DNA of 44,164 bases from Planctomycetaceae bacterium (GCA_007694185.1 RECD01000171.1:1-44164); one strand, 5' to 3'; positions 25,063-34,785 are shown, counted from the stretch's first letter. Notes: a model not told the origin generated them from the letters alone. Numbers and translations: made by a program.

Positions 25063-25878
25063 TCAGTCCGCCTCCTCCGGAGGCAGGGCGAGCAGGCGAT
25101 TCATCAGCGGCGGACAGATACGGTCTGCATAGACCAAGGCCTTGCCGCCGAGGCTGAGGATCACCTCACTGCGCCGCGCCTGGATCGCCGCCAACGTCGC
25201 CACCGCTACTCGCTCGGGCGACCAACTGCCCCAATTCGGCGAGGTCGTCCCCGGCGTGGAATCGATCACCGAGTCGAAGAACTCGCTTCGAGTCGTGCTG
25301 GGGCTGACCAGCGTCACTTGAATCCCCAGCGGTCTCAATTCGGCTCGCAGCGAATCAGACCAACCGTGCAACGCAAACTTGCTTGCGCAGTATTCGCTCT
25401 TGTTCGGCACGGCACGATGCCCCAGCACGCTGCCGAGGTTGCAGATCACGGCGTGGCGACCCTGCTTGAGCAGCGGCAGGGCGGCGCGGGTCAATTCGAC
25501 CGGGGCAAAAAAATTGACTTCCATGATCCGCCGCAACCGCTCGGGCGTCGCCAGTTCGAAGGGGCCGATCCCGCCGACGCCGGCGTTGTTCACCAGCAAA
25601 TCCAACCGGCCGTCGCCCAGTTCCGCAGCTCGTCGGACGAGCCGTTCGCGAACTTCCGGGTCCGACACGTCGCCCACAACCGGTTCGGGCAGCGGTACGG
25701 CGGGGACGATTCGGGCCAATTCGTCACGGAGTTCGGACAGGCGTCGCTCGCGGCGGGCGTTGGCGATGACGATCGTACCGGCGCGGGCCAGCCGCCGCAC
25801 CAATTCACGACCGATGCCTCCGGAAGCGCCGGTTACGATCGCGATCGCTCCTTGCGGATCGAATCGGGCCACCGTCAC
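25063..25878 (-). CDS. Short-chain dehydrogenase/reductase
   Basis: A 271-residue SDR oxidoreductase. The cofactor loop is TGASGGIG, followed by NNAGVGG, the catalytic Ser region CNLGSVLG and YCASK with the catalytic Tyr and Lys. The C-terminus has a hydrophobic helix typical of membrane-associated SDRs. The GTG start overlaps the hflX stop (GTGA at 25875-25878), with GAGGT upstream, so it is translated after hflX. Substrate unknown. Confidence 0.9.
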   Translation of the reverse strand: MTVARFDPQGAIAIVTGASGGIGRELVRRLARAGTIVIANARRERRLSELRDELARIVPAVPLPEPVVGDVSDPEVRERLVRRAAELGDGRLDLLVNNAGVGGIGPFELATPERLRRIMEVNFFAPVELTRAALPLLKQGRHAVICNLGSVLGHRAVPNKSEYCASKFALHGWSDSLRAELRPLGIQVTLVSPSTTRSEFFDSVIDSTPGTTSPNWGSWSPERVAVATLAAIQARRSEVILSLGGKALVYADRICPPLMNRLLALPPEEAD

Positions 25879-27374
25879 CCGACCTCATCCGTAGCATCGT
25901 GCACGACGCTACCAAGATCGTCCGAGCCCTGTTGGGCTCGCACGGTTTCGGTCGGGGGAACGTCATCCCGGGGGCCTGGCGATTCGGCTTCCGGGGTGAT
26001 CGCGGGTGTCGTGGCAGCGTTTGGCGAGTCCGGGTCGGTCGAGGGTGGGCTCGGCAAGGCGAGCGGCCGGATCGACAGGGCGCGCTGGCGAACCATCCCC
26101 ATGGCGGCGGCCGGCAGGCGGACATGCAGCGTCACCGATTCGTCGGAGTAACTCTGTGAGAGGATTTCGCCTTGAGCGGCGAGGTAGGCCAACAGTTTGC
26201 CATCCGACGACGAGACCTCAACTTCCAGATCGAGAAAATTTTCGCTCAACGCCCTGCCGACGGCTTCGGCCAACGGTCCCAATCCCTTGCCACTTTTGGC
26301 ACTCACGGGGATCGCGTGTGGGTAGCGATCGAGGACTCGGTTGAGCACTGCGGTGGAGCGGATGGCGTCGATCTTGTTAAGCACCAAGAGCGTGTCCTTT
26401 TCCTCGATCCCGAGTTCCTGGAGGACGTTGTAGACCGAAGCGATCTGATCGAACACGACGGGGCTGGAGGCATCCGCGACATGCAGCAGTAGCGCCGCTT
26501 GGCGGGTTTCCTCCAGCGTCGACTTGAAGCTGGCCACCAACGAGTGGGGCAGGTCACGGATGAACCCCACCGTGTCGCTGAGCAAAACGATTCCCCACCC
26601 CTTCAGCTCCCAGCGGCGGGTGCGGGTATCGAGCGTGGCAAACAGTCGGTCGGCCGCTTCGACGCCGGCACCGGTCAGCGCGTTCATCAGGGTGCTTTTG
26701 CCGGCATTCGTGTAGCCGACCAGCGAGACCGTCGCGACGCCATCTCGCGAGGCGACCTGGCGTTCGCGACGGTGTTCGACCTGACGCAATTCCTGTTTCA
26801 GATCGTGGATCCGCTTGAGCGCCAGGCGGCGGTCGGTTTCGAGTTGCTTTTCACCGGGACCGCGGGCACCCACCCCCATTTTTTGCCGAGACAGGTGGGT
26901 CCACATCCGCTTCAGCCGCGGGAGCGAATACTCCAATTGGGCTAGTTCCACGGCCAGCCGGGCCTCGTGACTCCGGGCGCCCGCCGCGAAGATGTCGAGG
27001 ATCAACTCGGTGCGGTCGATCACCTTGCACTCGACCGCCTGTTCGAGATTTCGCGTTTGTGCCGGCGTCAGGTTGTTGTCGAAGATGACAAGATCGGCGT
27101 CGGTCTGATCGACCAACTCCTTCAGTTCGGCGACCTTGCCCTTACCGAGCAGGGTCGTCTTATCAGGCCGGGCACGCTGTTGAACCAACTCCTCGACCAC
27201 CTCGGTGCCGGCGGTGGTTGCCAGGCGGTAGAGTTCCTCGAGCGGGTCGTCCTCGGGCGGCGAGTCGTTGAACACGACGCGGGCGAGCACGCTTTTTTCT
27301 TTTTCCAGGTTGTCGAGTCGGTTTGCCTCATGCACGGTGGGGGTGGTATCTCCTGCGGGTTCGAAAGGTGTCAC
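25875..27374 (-). CDS. hflX: GTPase HflX
   Basis: A 499-residue ribosome-associated GTPase that splits stalled ribosomes. The N-terminal domain shows LLGKGKVAEL and VIFDNNLTPAQTRNLE, the glycine-rich segment GVGARGPGEKQLETDRR, then the G domain with G1 GYTNAGKST, G3 DTVGFIRDLP and G4 NKID. The C-terminus past about 430 is a Pro/Ser/Thr-rich tail absent from most HflX. The start is probably GTG at 27374; a GTG at 27335 is possible. It is coupled to the downstream SDR gene. Confidence 0.95.
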   Translation of the reverse strand: MTPFEPAGDTTPTVHEANRLDNLEKEKSVLARVVFNDSPPEDDPLEELYRLATTAGTEVVEELVQQRARPDKTTLLGKGKVAELKELVDQTDADLVIFDNNLTPAQTRNLEQAVECKVIDRTELILDIFAAGARSHEARLAVELAQLEYSLPRLKRMWTHLSRQKMGVGARGPGEKQLETDRRLALKRIHDLKQELRQVEHRRERQVASRDGVATVSLVGYTNAGKSTLMNALTGAGVEAADRLFATLDTRTRRWELKGWGIVLLSDTVGFIRDLPHSLVASFKSTLEETRQAALLLHVADASSPVVFDQIASVYNVLQELGIEEKDTLLVLNKIDAIRSTAVLNRVLDRYPHAIPVSAKSGKGLGPLAEAVGRALSENFLDLEVEVSSSDGKLLAYLAAQGEILSQSYSDESVTLHVRLPAAAMGMVRQRALSIRPLALPSPPSTDPDSPNAATTPAITPEAESPGPRDDVPPTETVRAQQGSDDLGSVVHDATDEVG

Positions 27375-27428
27375 AAGGATCGGCGAGGGGGCGGAATGCC
27401 GCCCCGGTCACAGGCGATGCGGGTCAAA

Positions 27429-28547
27429 TCAGGGCGTCTTGATCGCGACCCGGCACAAGCGGCTGTCGGCGGTGATGTACAGCCAACCGCCGTCGGGCGT
27501 GAGGGCGCAATTGCTGGTCCGGCCTTCGGTCACGATCCGTCCCAACAATTTGCCGTCGGGGTGCAGGACGTAAATGCCGCCGGGACCACTGCCAAAAATC
27601 GTCCCATCGGCACCGACCGCTAAGCCGTCGGGCAAACCGGGGAACTCTTTCATCGCTTCCTTCGCATTGTACAGGACACGGCCTTCGCCGAGTGTTTTGT
27701 CCTCGCGAATCGGGAAGGCCATCCAGATCGGCAGTTCGGGGTCACTTTGGGCGACGTAGAGCGTTTGCTGGTCAGGGGACAGCCCGATGCCGTTGGGCCG
27801 CGCCAACTGCTTCGTCAGCAGCGTCAATTTCCCGTCCGGGTCGAGTCGGAATACGCCGCAAAAATCGAGTTCTCGGCGAGGGTCGTCAGCCCGCTCGGGC
27901 AAGCCGTAGGGCGGGTCGGTGAAGTAGATCGAACCGGTGGAGTCAAAACAGAGGTCATTCGGGCTGTTCAGTCGCTTTCCCTCGAACGAATCGACCAGGG
28001 TCATTTTGCCGCCTCCTGGCGTCAGCACCGACAGGCGTCGGTCACCATGTTCGCAGGCGACGAGCCGTCCGTGGGGATCGATCGCGAGACCATTGGCGCC
28101 GGGTTCCAAGCCGTAAAAGCTGACTCCGGTGTAGCCGCTGGGGTGCATGAACAGTTCGATGCCGCGGGCGGCGGTCCAGCGAAAGATGCTGTTGCGGGGG
28201 ATGTCGGTGAACAGCAGGTGCCCGCCCTGTTCGTCTTCGACCCAGACCGGCCCTTCGGTCCAAGTGAAACCTGAGGCCAGGACCTCGATTTTGGCACCGG
28301 GGGCGACGATCCCGTCAAAAGCGTCATCCAGTTTTTCGATCCGGCCGATCGTATCCTCCGAGACGGCGGAACGGGTCGGCAGCGATGCGAAAGCGAAGGC
28401 AAGCAGCGTCAACAGCCAAGGCGAGTAGCGACGGGTGGCAGCGCCTTGCGGATGAAGCGGGCGAGCGGTCTGCACGGCGGGGCGGGCTTGTTTCACGGTG
28501 AGGCTCTCGGGAGAAGGGGAAGGAGGCGCGATGTCAGCGCAACCCAT
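27429..28547 (-). CDS. SMP-30/gluconolactonase-like secreted protein
   Basis: A 372-residue six-bladed beta-propeller of the SMP-30/LRE family, which usually hydrolyses sugar lactones. Characteristic blocks are TEGPVWVEDEQGGHLLFTDIP, the metal-site stretch NSPNDLCFDSTGSIYFTDPPYG, NGIGLSPDQQTLYVAQ and LPDGLAVGADGTIFGSGPGG. A hydrophobic signal (WLLTLLAFAFASLPTRSA) sits at about 43-60, preceded by a long polar lead, so a GTG at 28496 may be the real start. It probably acts outside the cytoplasm. Confidence 0.88.
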   Translation of the reverse strand: MGCADIAPPSPSPESLTVKQARPAVQTARPLHPQGAATRRYSPWLLTLLAFAFASLPTRSAVSEDTIGRIEKLDDAFDGIVAPGAKIEVLASGFTWTEGPVWVEDEQGGHLLFTDIPRNSIFRWTAARGIELFMHPSGYTGVSFYGLEPGANGLAIDPHGRLVACEHGDRRLSVLTPGGGKMTLVDSFEGKRLNSPNDLCFDSTGSIYFTDPPYGLPERADDPRRELDFCGVFRLDPDGKLTLLTKQLARPNGIGLSPDQQTLYVAQSDPELPIWMAFPIREDKTLGEGRVLYNAKEAMKEFPGLPDGLAVGADGTIFGSGPGGIYVLHPDGKLLGRIVTEGRTSNCALTPDGGWLYITADSRLCRVAIKTP

Positions 28548-28654
28548 CCGGCGGCCGGGTCGTTCGCCGGCAGCCGCAGGTTGCTGATCCGAACCCCATT
28601 TTAATCGGCCGGGAGTCGCCGGAGTAGCAAAAAGCTGCGTCGTCAGCGCGGGGC

Positions 28655-29956
28655 TTAGCGGCGACGGCGGGTCGACGGTCGGTTCATCGGGTTGAGCCGT
28701 CGTGGGGCGTCGACCGGCACGACTTGGGCCGCCGCTTCCGTCTCGGCCGCTTCGACCTTGGCTCGCGAGAACGACACCCCGGTCGGCTCGAAGCCTTCCA
28801 ACTTGTCGCGGATCAGCTCGCGATTGATCCGCTGCTCGATCGCCGTCAGGATGTCCCCTTCGCCGGGCATCACGAAGGTGTACGCGACACCGTCTCGTCC
28901 CATCCGGCCGGTGCGGCCGACGCGGTGAACGTAATCGTCGCAGTCTTGCGGGACGTCGAAGTTGACGATGTGCGAGATCGTGCTGATGTCGATCCCCCGG
29001 CCAACCACGTCGGTAGCGACCAGGATCTTCAGCTTGCCGTCGCGGAGCCGCTGCAGCACCCGGTCTCGATCCCGCTGGGCCATATCACCATGCATGCAAG
29101 CCGTTTCGGGAAAGTCCTCTGACAATTTCCGCTGCAACTTGTCGGTCCCGCGGCGTGTGCGGCAGAAGACGATCGCCTGAGCGGGTTGTTCGCGGCGGAG
29201 CAACCGGACCAGCAGTTCGATTTTGCGTTCGGGATCGACCGTGAAGTATCGCTGTTCGATCGTGTCGACCGCCATCGCCGTGGTGCTGCAGTCGACCACC
29301 AGCGGGTGGTGCATGTAGGACTCGGCGAGTCGGCGAACGGTCGGTGGCAAGGTCGCGGAGAGGAGCAAGGTTTGGCGATCCTTGGGGCACTTTCGCAAGA
29401 TCCGTTCGATCTGCGGCCGAAAACCGATGTCGAGCATCCGGTCGGCCTCATCGAGGACGACGCACCAGATCGAGTCGGTGCGGAGCGATCCCCGTTGCAG
29501 GTGATCGTGAACGCGACCGGGGGTACCGACCACGACTTGGACGCCATTTTGAAGCTGACGCAGCTGACCCGTCATGTTCTTGCCGCCGGCCAACACGGCG
29601 ATTTCCGTTGGCACCCCATAGGCGAGTCGTTCGGCTTCTTTGCCGACCTGATCGGCCAGTTCTCGTGTCGGAACGAGGATCAGGGCTTGTGGGTCGCGGG
29701 TTTCTTCTAAGGAGTCGAGTTGTTCCAAGATCGGAATCGAGAAGGCTGCGGTCTTGCCGGTTCCTGTCCGAGCCTGGCCGATGACGTCGTAGCCTTCCAG
29801 GGCCAACGGGATCAACGCGGACTGGATCGGGGTGGCCTCTGTGAAGCCGGCATGTTTCAGAGCCCGATGGGTGACGGGCGACAGATCAAGCTCGGAGAAC
29901 AGCTTGCCCTGGGGAACGGGAATGGGGGCAGTCGGGGTATCCATTAACGATGGCAT
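28655..29956 (-). CDS. DEAD-box RNA helicase (RhlE-like)
   Basis: A 433-residue ATP-dependent RNA helicase. The Q motif is FTEATPIQ, motif I ARTGTGKT, motif Ia PTRELADQ, motif II VLDEADRML, motif III SATLPP, and motif VI HRVGRTGRMGRDG. The C-terminus is short and ends in RPSTRRRR. I chose ATG at 29956 (next ATG 29944); the frame stays open upstream, but that part is not helicase-like. No clear ribosome binding site is seen. Likely roles are ribosome assembly or RNA decay. Confidence 0.94.
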   Translation of the reverse strand: MPSLMDTPTAPIPVPQGKLFSELDLSPVTHRALKHAGFTEATPIQSALIPLALEGYDVIGQARTGTGKTAAFSIPILEQLDSLEETRDPQALILVPTRELADQVGKEAERLAYGVPTEIAVLAGGKNMTGQLRQLQNGVQVVVGTPGRVHDHLQRGSLRTDSIWCVVLDEADRMLDIGFRPQIERILRKCPKDRQTLLLSATLPPTVRRLAESYMHHPLVVDCSTTAMAVDTIEQRYFTVDPERKIELLVRLLRREQPAQAIVFCRTRRGTDKLQRKLSEDFPETACMHGDMAQRDRDRVLQRLRDGKLKILVATDVVGRGIDISTISHIVNFDVPQDCDDYVHRVGRTGRMGRDGVAYTFVMPGEGDILTAIEQRINRELIRDKLEGFEPTGVSFSRAKVEAAETEAAAQVVPVDAPRRLNPMNRPSTRRRR

Positions 29957-30245
29957 CTGTGGCGTAGCGGTGGCTGGTTCGAACGGGGAATGGGTGCCCC
30001 ATCCGATGTGGGTGGGCTGCTGTCCGTCGATGCCATCGCCGAGCCGGTGCAGCAGGGCTGAGGCCGTGCGGCGTGGGATGGGCTGCGACGCGGGACGATG
30101 AGACGGGACACGTTCGGCACTTTGGCCGCTTAGTATAAAGCATCGAAGGCCAATGGGGTATCGTAGAAAACATCCTTTTGGGCCGTCCGCCGGCGTTCTT
30201 ATTTCTCCACCAGCCCGCACGATTCGGTGTACCCGTCGAACCGGA

Positions 30246-31346
30246 TCAGTAGGAACGGGCGACAGCGAAATCGGCCAAAGCATCCAGCGAGTCTCGGGCT
30301 TCACCGGCAGGCAATGCCGACAGCGAGCCTTTGGCGCGGTCGCGGTGTACTTCGGCAACTCGAAGGGTGTATGCCTGCGCGTCACCTCGTTCCATCAACG
30401 GTCGAGCTTCTTCCGCCCTCCGCTCGGGAGGCCCGCTCAAAATCGCTACGAGCGCAGCGCGGTCAATCGAAGATGCCGTTTGCAGCGTTCGCAGCACCGG
30501 TAGGGTCCACTTCCCTTGGAGCAGGTCCGAACCGAGCGTTTTGCCCATCGCCTGGTCGTCGCCCCACAGGTCGAGGTAGTCGTCGGCGATCTGGAAGGCG
30601 ATCCCTAATTCCTCGCCATACCGTTGCAGGGCGGCGATCTGCTGGGGCGAACCACCGGCGAAGTGACTTCCCAATCGGCAAGCGACCCCGCACAATTCGG
30701 CGGTCTTTCCGCGGATCATTTCGACGTAGGTCGCTTCGTCCAGATCGAGAGCGTCGCGAGCCAAAACCTGGCGCAATTCGCCCTCGCAGACCTGGCGGGC
30801 CGCTTCGCCGATCCAGCGGCAGGCGACGGTCGAGGGGAGGGTCGCGGCTAGGCGGAAGGCCTGAGAAAACAGGTAGTCGCCGAGTAAGATCGCCGCGTGT
30901 TCGCCCCAGATCGAATGCACCGTCGGCGACCGACGTCGCAATTCGGCCTCGTCCAGCACGTCATCATGGATCAGGGTCGCGGTGTGGACCATTTCCAGCA
31001 CCACCCCCAACCGGACATGGCTTTCCGAAACCCGGCCCGGATCGATCACTGCGGCGGAGAGCAGCACCAGAGCGGGGCGAAGCCGTTTGCCTCCCAACTG
31101 CGCCCCATGACGCAACAACGGCGCGACCGACTCATAGCGGCTCTGCAATTCCGTTTGCAAAGCTTCCTCGACGCGGGGCATCCAGTCGCTTATCGGACCG
31201 TAGAGTCGCGACTTCAGTTTCTCACGAGGATCTAGCACGCCGAGCGCGGTCCCACGACCCGTGATCATCGGACCGCTCCGGTCGCTCGACGCATTGGAGA
31301 GCCTTGCGGATGGATTCGTACCACCGGTTGTCGTTGCGATACCCAT
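30246..31346 (-). CDS. Polyprenyl diphosphate synthase (trans, long chain)
   Basis: A 366-residue prenyltransferase. It has GGKRLRPAL, the first aspartate motif LIHDDVLDE, the EGE motif (CEGELRQV), and the second aspartate motif QIADDYLD. It elongates allylic diphosphates with isopentenyl diphosphate to make the side chain of menaquinone or a similar lipid. GAGG lies 5 bases before the ATG at 31346. The extra 50 or so N-terminal residues are low complexity. It lies divergent from apbE across a 380-bp gap that holds the dispersed palindromes. Confidence 0.93.
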   Translation of the reverse strand: MGIATTTGGTNPSARLSNASSDRSGPMITGRGTALGVLDPREKLKSRLYGPISDWMPRVEEALQTELQSRYESVAPLLRHGAQLGGKRLRPALVLLSAAVIDPGRVSESHVRLGVVLEMVHTATLIHDDVLDEAELRRRSPTVHSIWGEHAAILLGDYLFSQAFRLAATLPSTVACRWIGEAARQVCEGELRQVLARDALDLDEATYVEMIRGKTAELCGVACRLGSHFAGGSPQQIAALQRYGEELGIAFQIADDYLDLWGDDQAMGKTLGSDLLQGKWTLPVLRTLQTASSIDRAALVAILSGPPERRAEEARPLMERGDAQAYTLRVAEVHRDRAKGSLSALPAGEARDSLDALADFAVARSY

Positions 31347-31367
31347 TTTGCCTCACCTTAGCCGTGA

Positions 31368-31449
31368 GCGGTAAAAAAGTGTCCGTCACCTTTTTTGCAA
31401 AGCACCCGGAGGGTGAGTTCCTCGCAAAAGGTACCGGACGCTTATTTCC
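31368..31449. repeat. Dispersed palindrome copies 2 and 3, inverted pair
   Basis: Copy 2 (31368-31408) nearly equals the copy at 24365. Copy 3 (31424-31449, GCAAAAGGTACCGGACGC and following bases) is the same element in reverse orientation. Together they form a large inverted pair between two divergent genes, so they are not a terminator here. The rest of 31347-31726 shows no gene. Confidence 0.72.
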
Positions 31450-31726
31450 CTCACGATCCTTAGCCCTCAGACCTCTAAACCTCGCCGGGTCAACCGCAAA
31501 CGGCCCGGAGCGGCAACGCCCCCAGTGACCAAAACCGGGCAATCCTCCTTGCTCTGACCCTTCGGCATGGGCGTGGGGCCTGTTTCCGTTTGGGTTTCGG
31601 GCGGGGCTGGGTCGAATCGGCTCGGACTCCTAGAATGGGCGTGGGACCGGTTGATCGTCAGAACGAGCCCTTTGCCTGGTCCTTTTTGCTTCGCAGGAAC
31701 GCACCTTTCAACCCGAGAACCTTGTC

Positions 31727-33118
31727 GTGCCTGGCCTACGCCGTTGCGTCTTGACAGTGATGATCGCCCTGTTCTTGCCGGCGTTGCCTTTCGCCGAGCC
31801 GGCGTCCGCCCAGGCGCCATCCGAGACTGCGGCACCGATCTTGGAGACGCGTGGGCCGACAATGGGGACGGTCTACATGGTCAAAATCTTTAACCCTCCG
31901 CCCGGTTTGCCGGAGGATTGGAGAGAGCAGATCGATCGGGAGCTTCGGCAGGTCAATGACCAGATGTCGACCTATTTGGAGGATTCCGAGATCAGCCGTT
32001 TCAACCGATCGGAGTCGACCGAGTGGTTTGAGGTCAGTGCGGCGACGGCGTTGGTGGTCGGCAAGGCGTTGGAAATTCATCAGGCCAGCGGCGGCGCCTT
32101 TGACATCACGGTCGCCCCGTTGGTCAACGCTTGGAGCTTCGGGCCTGGGAAGCGATCGCTCGCCCCGCCGGAACCGGAGCGGATCCGCGAATTGCTCGAT
32201 CGGGTCGGATCGGCGCAGCTCGAAGTTCGGGAGCAGCCGCCCGCGATCCGCAAGGCGCGGGGCGACCTGACGATCGATCTGTCCGCGATCGCCAAGGGGC
32301 ATGGCGTCGATCGGGTTGTCGAACGGTTGGGGACTTGGGGGGCCGACAACGTGTTCGTCGAAATCGGGGGAGACCTGCGGGTCCGCGGCGACAAGGGGGG
32401 CCGACCTTGGATGGTGGGGATTCAACAACCGGATGTCGCCGGCGACGTCGTAGCCAGGGCGATCCCGCTGCGGGATCTGGCGATCGCGACCAGCGGTGAC
32501 TACCGGAACTTTTTCGAACACGAGGGCCGGCGTTATTCCCACACCATCGACCCGCGGACGGGCGAGCCGATCCGGCACGCTACCGCTTCGGTTTCGGTGA
32601 TCGCGGAGGATTGCATGACGGCCGACGGTTGGGCGACCGCGATCAACGTCCTAGGGCCTGATGAGGCGCTGGAAGTCGCGGAGCGAAACGGACTGGATGC
32701 GTTGGTGATGGTTCGTGGCGAAGACGGTTCGCTAGCTGCCGTCACGAGCGGGTCGTTGTTGGTGCCTGACGACAACCCGACCGTTGAGCCCTCCGCAGTT
32801 GCCGCGGGTCTGGGAGTCGGTGCGGGTGAAGCGGCTGCCGGGGAGGCCGGCCGAGACGCGGGTGGCAGCACCGCCGTCGGCCGCTGGTTTCCTGTCGTTC
32901 TCGTCACCGCGTTCGCGTTTGCAGCGGCCCTCGGGGCGATGGCGATCGGCGTGATCTTCGGCCGTCGCTCGATCAGCGGTTCCTGCGGCGGGTTGGCCAA
33001 TCGTCCCGACGGCGAAGGGGGAAGTCGCTGCTCCCTGTGCAGCCAGCCGGACGAGGCGTGCAGTCGCCTGCGGGAAGCGGCGGCCAATGCGAGTTCATCA
33101 GGGTCCGAAGGGGTCTGA
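31727..33118 (+). CDS. apbE: FAD:protein FMN transferase (ApbE) fused to an NqrM-like tail
   Basis: A 463-residue protein. A signal peptide ends near residue 29 (PASAQA). The ApbE domain (about 40-345) shows TMGTVYMV, MSTYLEDSEISRFN, FDITVAPLVNAW, DLSAIAKGHGVDRV, VEIGGDLRV, ATSGDYRNFF, HTIDPRTGEP and the metal-site block AEDCMTADGWATA. After a Gly/Ala linker comes a transmembrane helix (about 387-411), then GRRSISGSCGG and CSLCSQPDEAC with Cys420, 435, 438 and 445. This helix plus GSCGG plus four-cysteine order is that of NqrM, the iron-delivery factor for Na+-NQR. ApbE attaches FMN to NqrB/NqrC, so one chain may combine both maturation steps. The start GTG at 31727 is likely. Confidence 0.88.
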   Translation: MPGLRRCVLTVMIALFLPALPFAEPASAQAPSETAAPILETRGPTMGTVYMVKIFNPPPGLPEDWREQIDRELRQVNDQMSTYLEDSEISRFNRSESTEWFEVSAATALVVGKALEIHQASGGAFDITVAPLVNAWSFGPGKRSLAPPEPERIRELLDRVGSAQLEVREQPPAIRKARGDLTIDLSAIAKGHGVDRVVERLGTWGADNVFVEIGGDLRVRGDKGGRPWMVGIQQPDVAGDVVARAIPLRDLAIATSGDYRNFFEHEGRRYSHTIDPRTGEPIRHATASVSVIAEDCMTADGWATAINVLGPDEALEVAERNGLDALVMVRGEDGSLAAVTSGSLLVPDDNPTVEPSAVAAGLGVGAGEAAAGEAGRDAGGSTAVGRWFPVVLVTAFAFAAALGAMAIGVIFGRRSISGSCGGLANRPDGEGGSRCSLCSQPDEACSRLREAAANASSSGSEGV

Positions 33119-33157
33119 TCCGCGATCGAGGAGTCGGAGCTTTCGTCTCAACGAACG

Positions 33158-33191
33158 AACCCCGCCCGGGATTGATATCCCGAACGGGGTT
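33158..33191. terminator. Strong stem-loop between convergent apbE and wza genes
   Basis: AACCCCG-CC-CGGGAT-TGAT-ATCCCG-AA-CGGGGTT pairs perfectly in two blocks (7 and 6 bp). It sits between two convergent stop codons and probably ends both transcripts, though no T-run follows on either strand. Confidence 0.55.
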
Positions 33192-33259
33192 GGACGTTGA
33201 TCAAGTTTCCCGGTGTTGCCACCGCGACTCACTGCGACCCACCGCCGGTCGGGCGGAGG

Positions 33260-34648
33260 TCACCGGCGGCCGCGGAACAGTTCCTGGATACCGAAGATGA
33301 AGAAGGTGCTGATCCCGAAGTTCACCAACTCTTCCTCGCACTTGTATTGCAGGATCAGGTAGTCGCCGGCTTGAACCAGCGGCCGTTGACGCGGGTCGTT
33401 GATGGCCCTGCTCAAGTCGACTTCGATCGCGACTTGGCCGTTGCAGGGGGTTTGCCGCAGGATGTACAGCATACCCGGCGGAACGATCTGGCCCATGCCG
33501 CCGCCCATGCCGCCCATCTGCATCCCGCCGCCGCCACCTCGACCGGCCGTCCCGGCTACACCCATGCCGGCTAGCGAGATCGCCCCCAGCACGTCGAGGT
33601 CGTAGTCACGAGGCAGCGGGAACTCGCCGCCCGGCAACAGGCCGCCGGTGTAGTAAACTTCGGAATCGCGGGCCTCGATGTAGACGATGTCGCCATGATC
33701 CAATCGGACGTCGTTCGGGGTGATCTGCGGGACGACGCCGGGCGGGACTCGCAGCGGGATCCGCAGCACCGTCGGGTCATCCGGCATTTCAGGCGGGCAA
33801 GCACAGGGGTCGAGCAGGGCGGCTTGTTGCTGGGCGCCAAAGGCTCGCATGAACTCTGCCCGCTTGCGACGGTCGGCATCTTTGGCCCGCAGCACCTTGA
33901 CTTCGTTTCTGGCGTTCAAACCGGGCATCCCGCCGGTTTCGACCAACGCATGCAGGATGTCGTTCTGACCCGCCGGCAGCTTGACCTGGGACGCGTTCGC
34001 ACTCAGGTCGCTTGTCCCGCGGATCACGCCGGATTGGCCTGCCAGGCCGCCCAAGCGGGCGCCACCATCTTGCCGCACCACGATCACGTTGTAAGTCCGT
34101 TCCTTGATCAAGCTTACCAACGGCCGGGCCTTCTCGGGACGCAGGATGTCGGTTTCGATGTAGGCCTCGCGGACCCGATCGCGGATCTGGTCGATCGTCA
34201 GGCCGCGAACGTTCAGCGGTTCGATCAGCGGCAGGGAGATCGTGCCGTCCTCCTGCACCGCGATCGGAAACCCGAGCGACGGGGGCAGCAGGCTGTTCTG
34301 GTCGGGGAAATTGATCGGCGGCGGTGTCGGCGGCACGTTGGGATCGTTGAAGGGGAGCACCCCTTCGATGTACATCCCCAAGATGTCGCCGCTATCGACT
34401 TGGTATTCCCGTGGCGGCTCGAGCGACAATAGCGAGATGTCGACCGGCACCATGTTGTTCTTCGGCTGGCCGAAGAATTCGGGAGGCAACCGTCTCGCCG
34501 GCACGCCGTCGATCGGCGACAGCAGCGCCGTGCAACCTGTCAGTGTGACGGACGCCAGCATCGCGGTGAGCGATGCCGCCCGCCGGGCACGTCGGATGGT
34601 GGCCGACCCAAGTTTTTCAGAACAGAGGTTCATCGTACTTCCACTCAT
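33260..34648 (-). CDS. Wza-type polysaccharide export lipoprotein
   Basis: A 462-residue outer-membrane exporter. A long basic N-region precedes the lipobox LTGC. The export domain begins YQVDSGDILGMYIEG, followed by SLPLIEPLNVRGLTIDQIRDRV and SLIKERTYNVIVVRQDGG, then SLBB-like stretches (LVETGGMPGLNARNEVKVLR). A Gly/Met-rich loop (GRGGGGGMQMGGMGGG) near 360-380 is unusual. The C-terminus YKCEEELVNFGISTFF is preserved. GAGGG lies 8 bases before the ATG at 34648; 34633 is an alternative. It would form the pore for exopolysaccharide made by neighbouring gene products. Confidence 0.9.
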   Translation of the reverse strand: MSGSTMNLCSEKLGSATIRRARRAASLTAMLASVTLTGCTALLSPIDGVPARRLPPEFFGQPKNNMVPVDISLLSLEPPREYQVDSGDILGMYIEGVLPFNDPNVPPTPPPINFPDQNSLLPPSLGFPIAVQEDGTISLPLIEPLNVRGLTIDQIRDRVREAYIETDILRPEKARPLVSLIKERTYNVIVVRQDGGARLGGLAGQSGVIRGTSDLSANASQVKLPAGQNDILHALVETGGMPGLNARNEVKVLRAKDADRRKRAEFMRAFGAQQQAALLDPCACPPEMPDDPTVLRIPLRVPPGVVPQITPNDVRLDHGDIVYIEARDSEVYYTGGLLPGGEFPLPRDYDLDVLGAISLAGMGVAGTAGRGGGGGMQMGGMGGGMGQIVPPGMLYILRQTPCNGQVAIEVDLSRAINDPRQRPLVQAGDYLILQYKCEEELVNFGISTFFIFGIQELFRGRR

Positions 34649-34785
34649 TGGCTTGCCCTCTCGGTGGAGCACCGACAGGCGGGATTAACTCAGGTTCCAA
34701 CAGGCATTCCGTCCGCGCGTCCGAGAGCGATCTCGGTTGGCGTCTCGCATCGATCACTTGTCGGCTCGACCGCGGTCGAGCGGGG

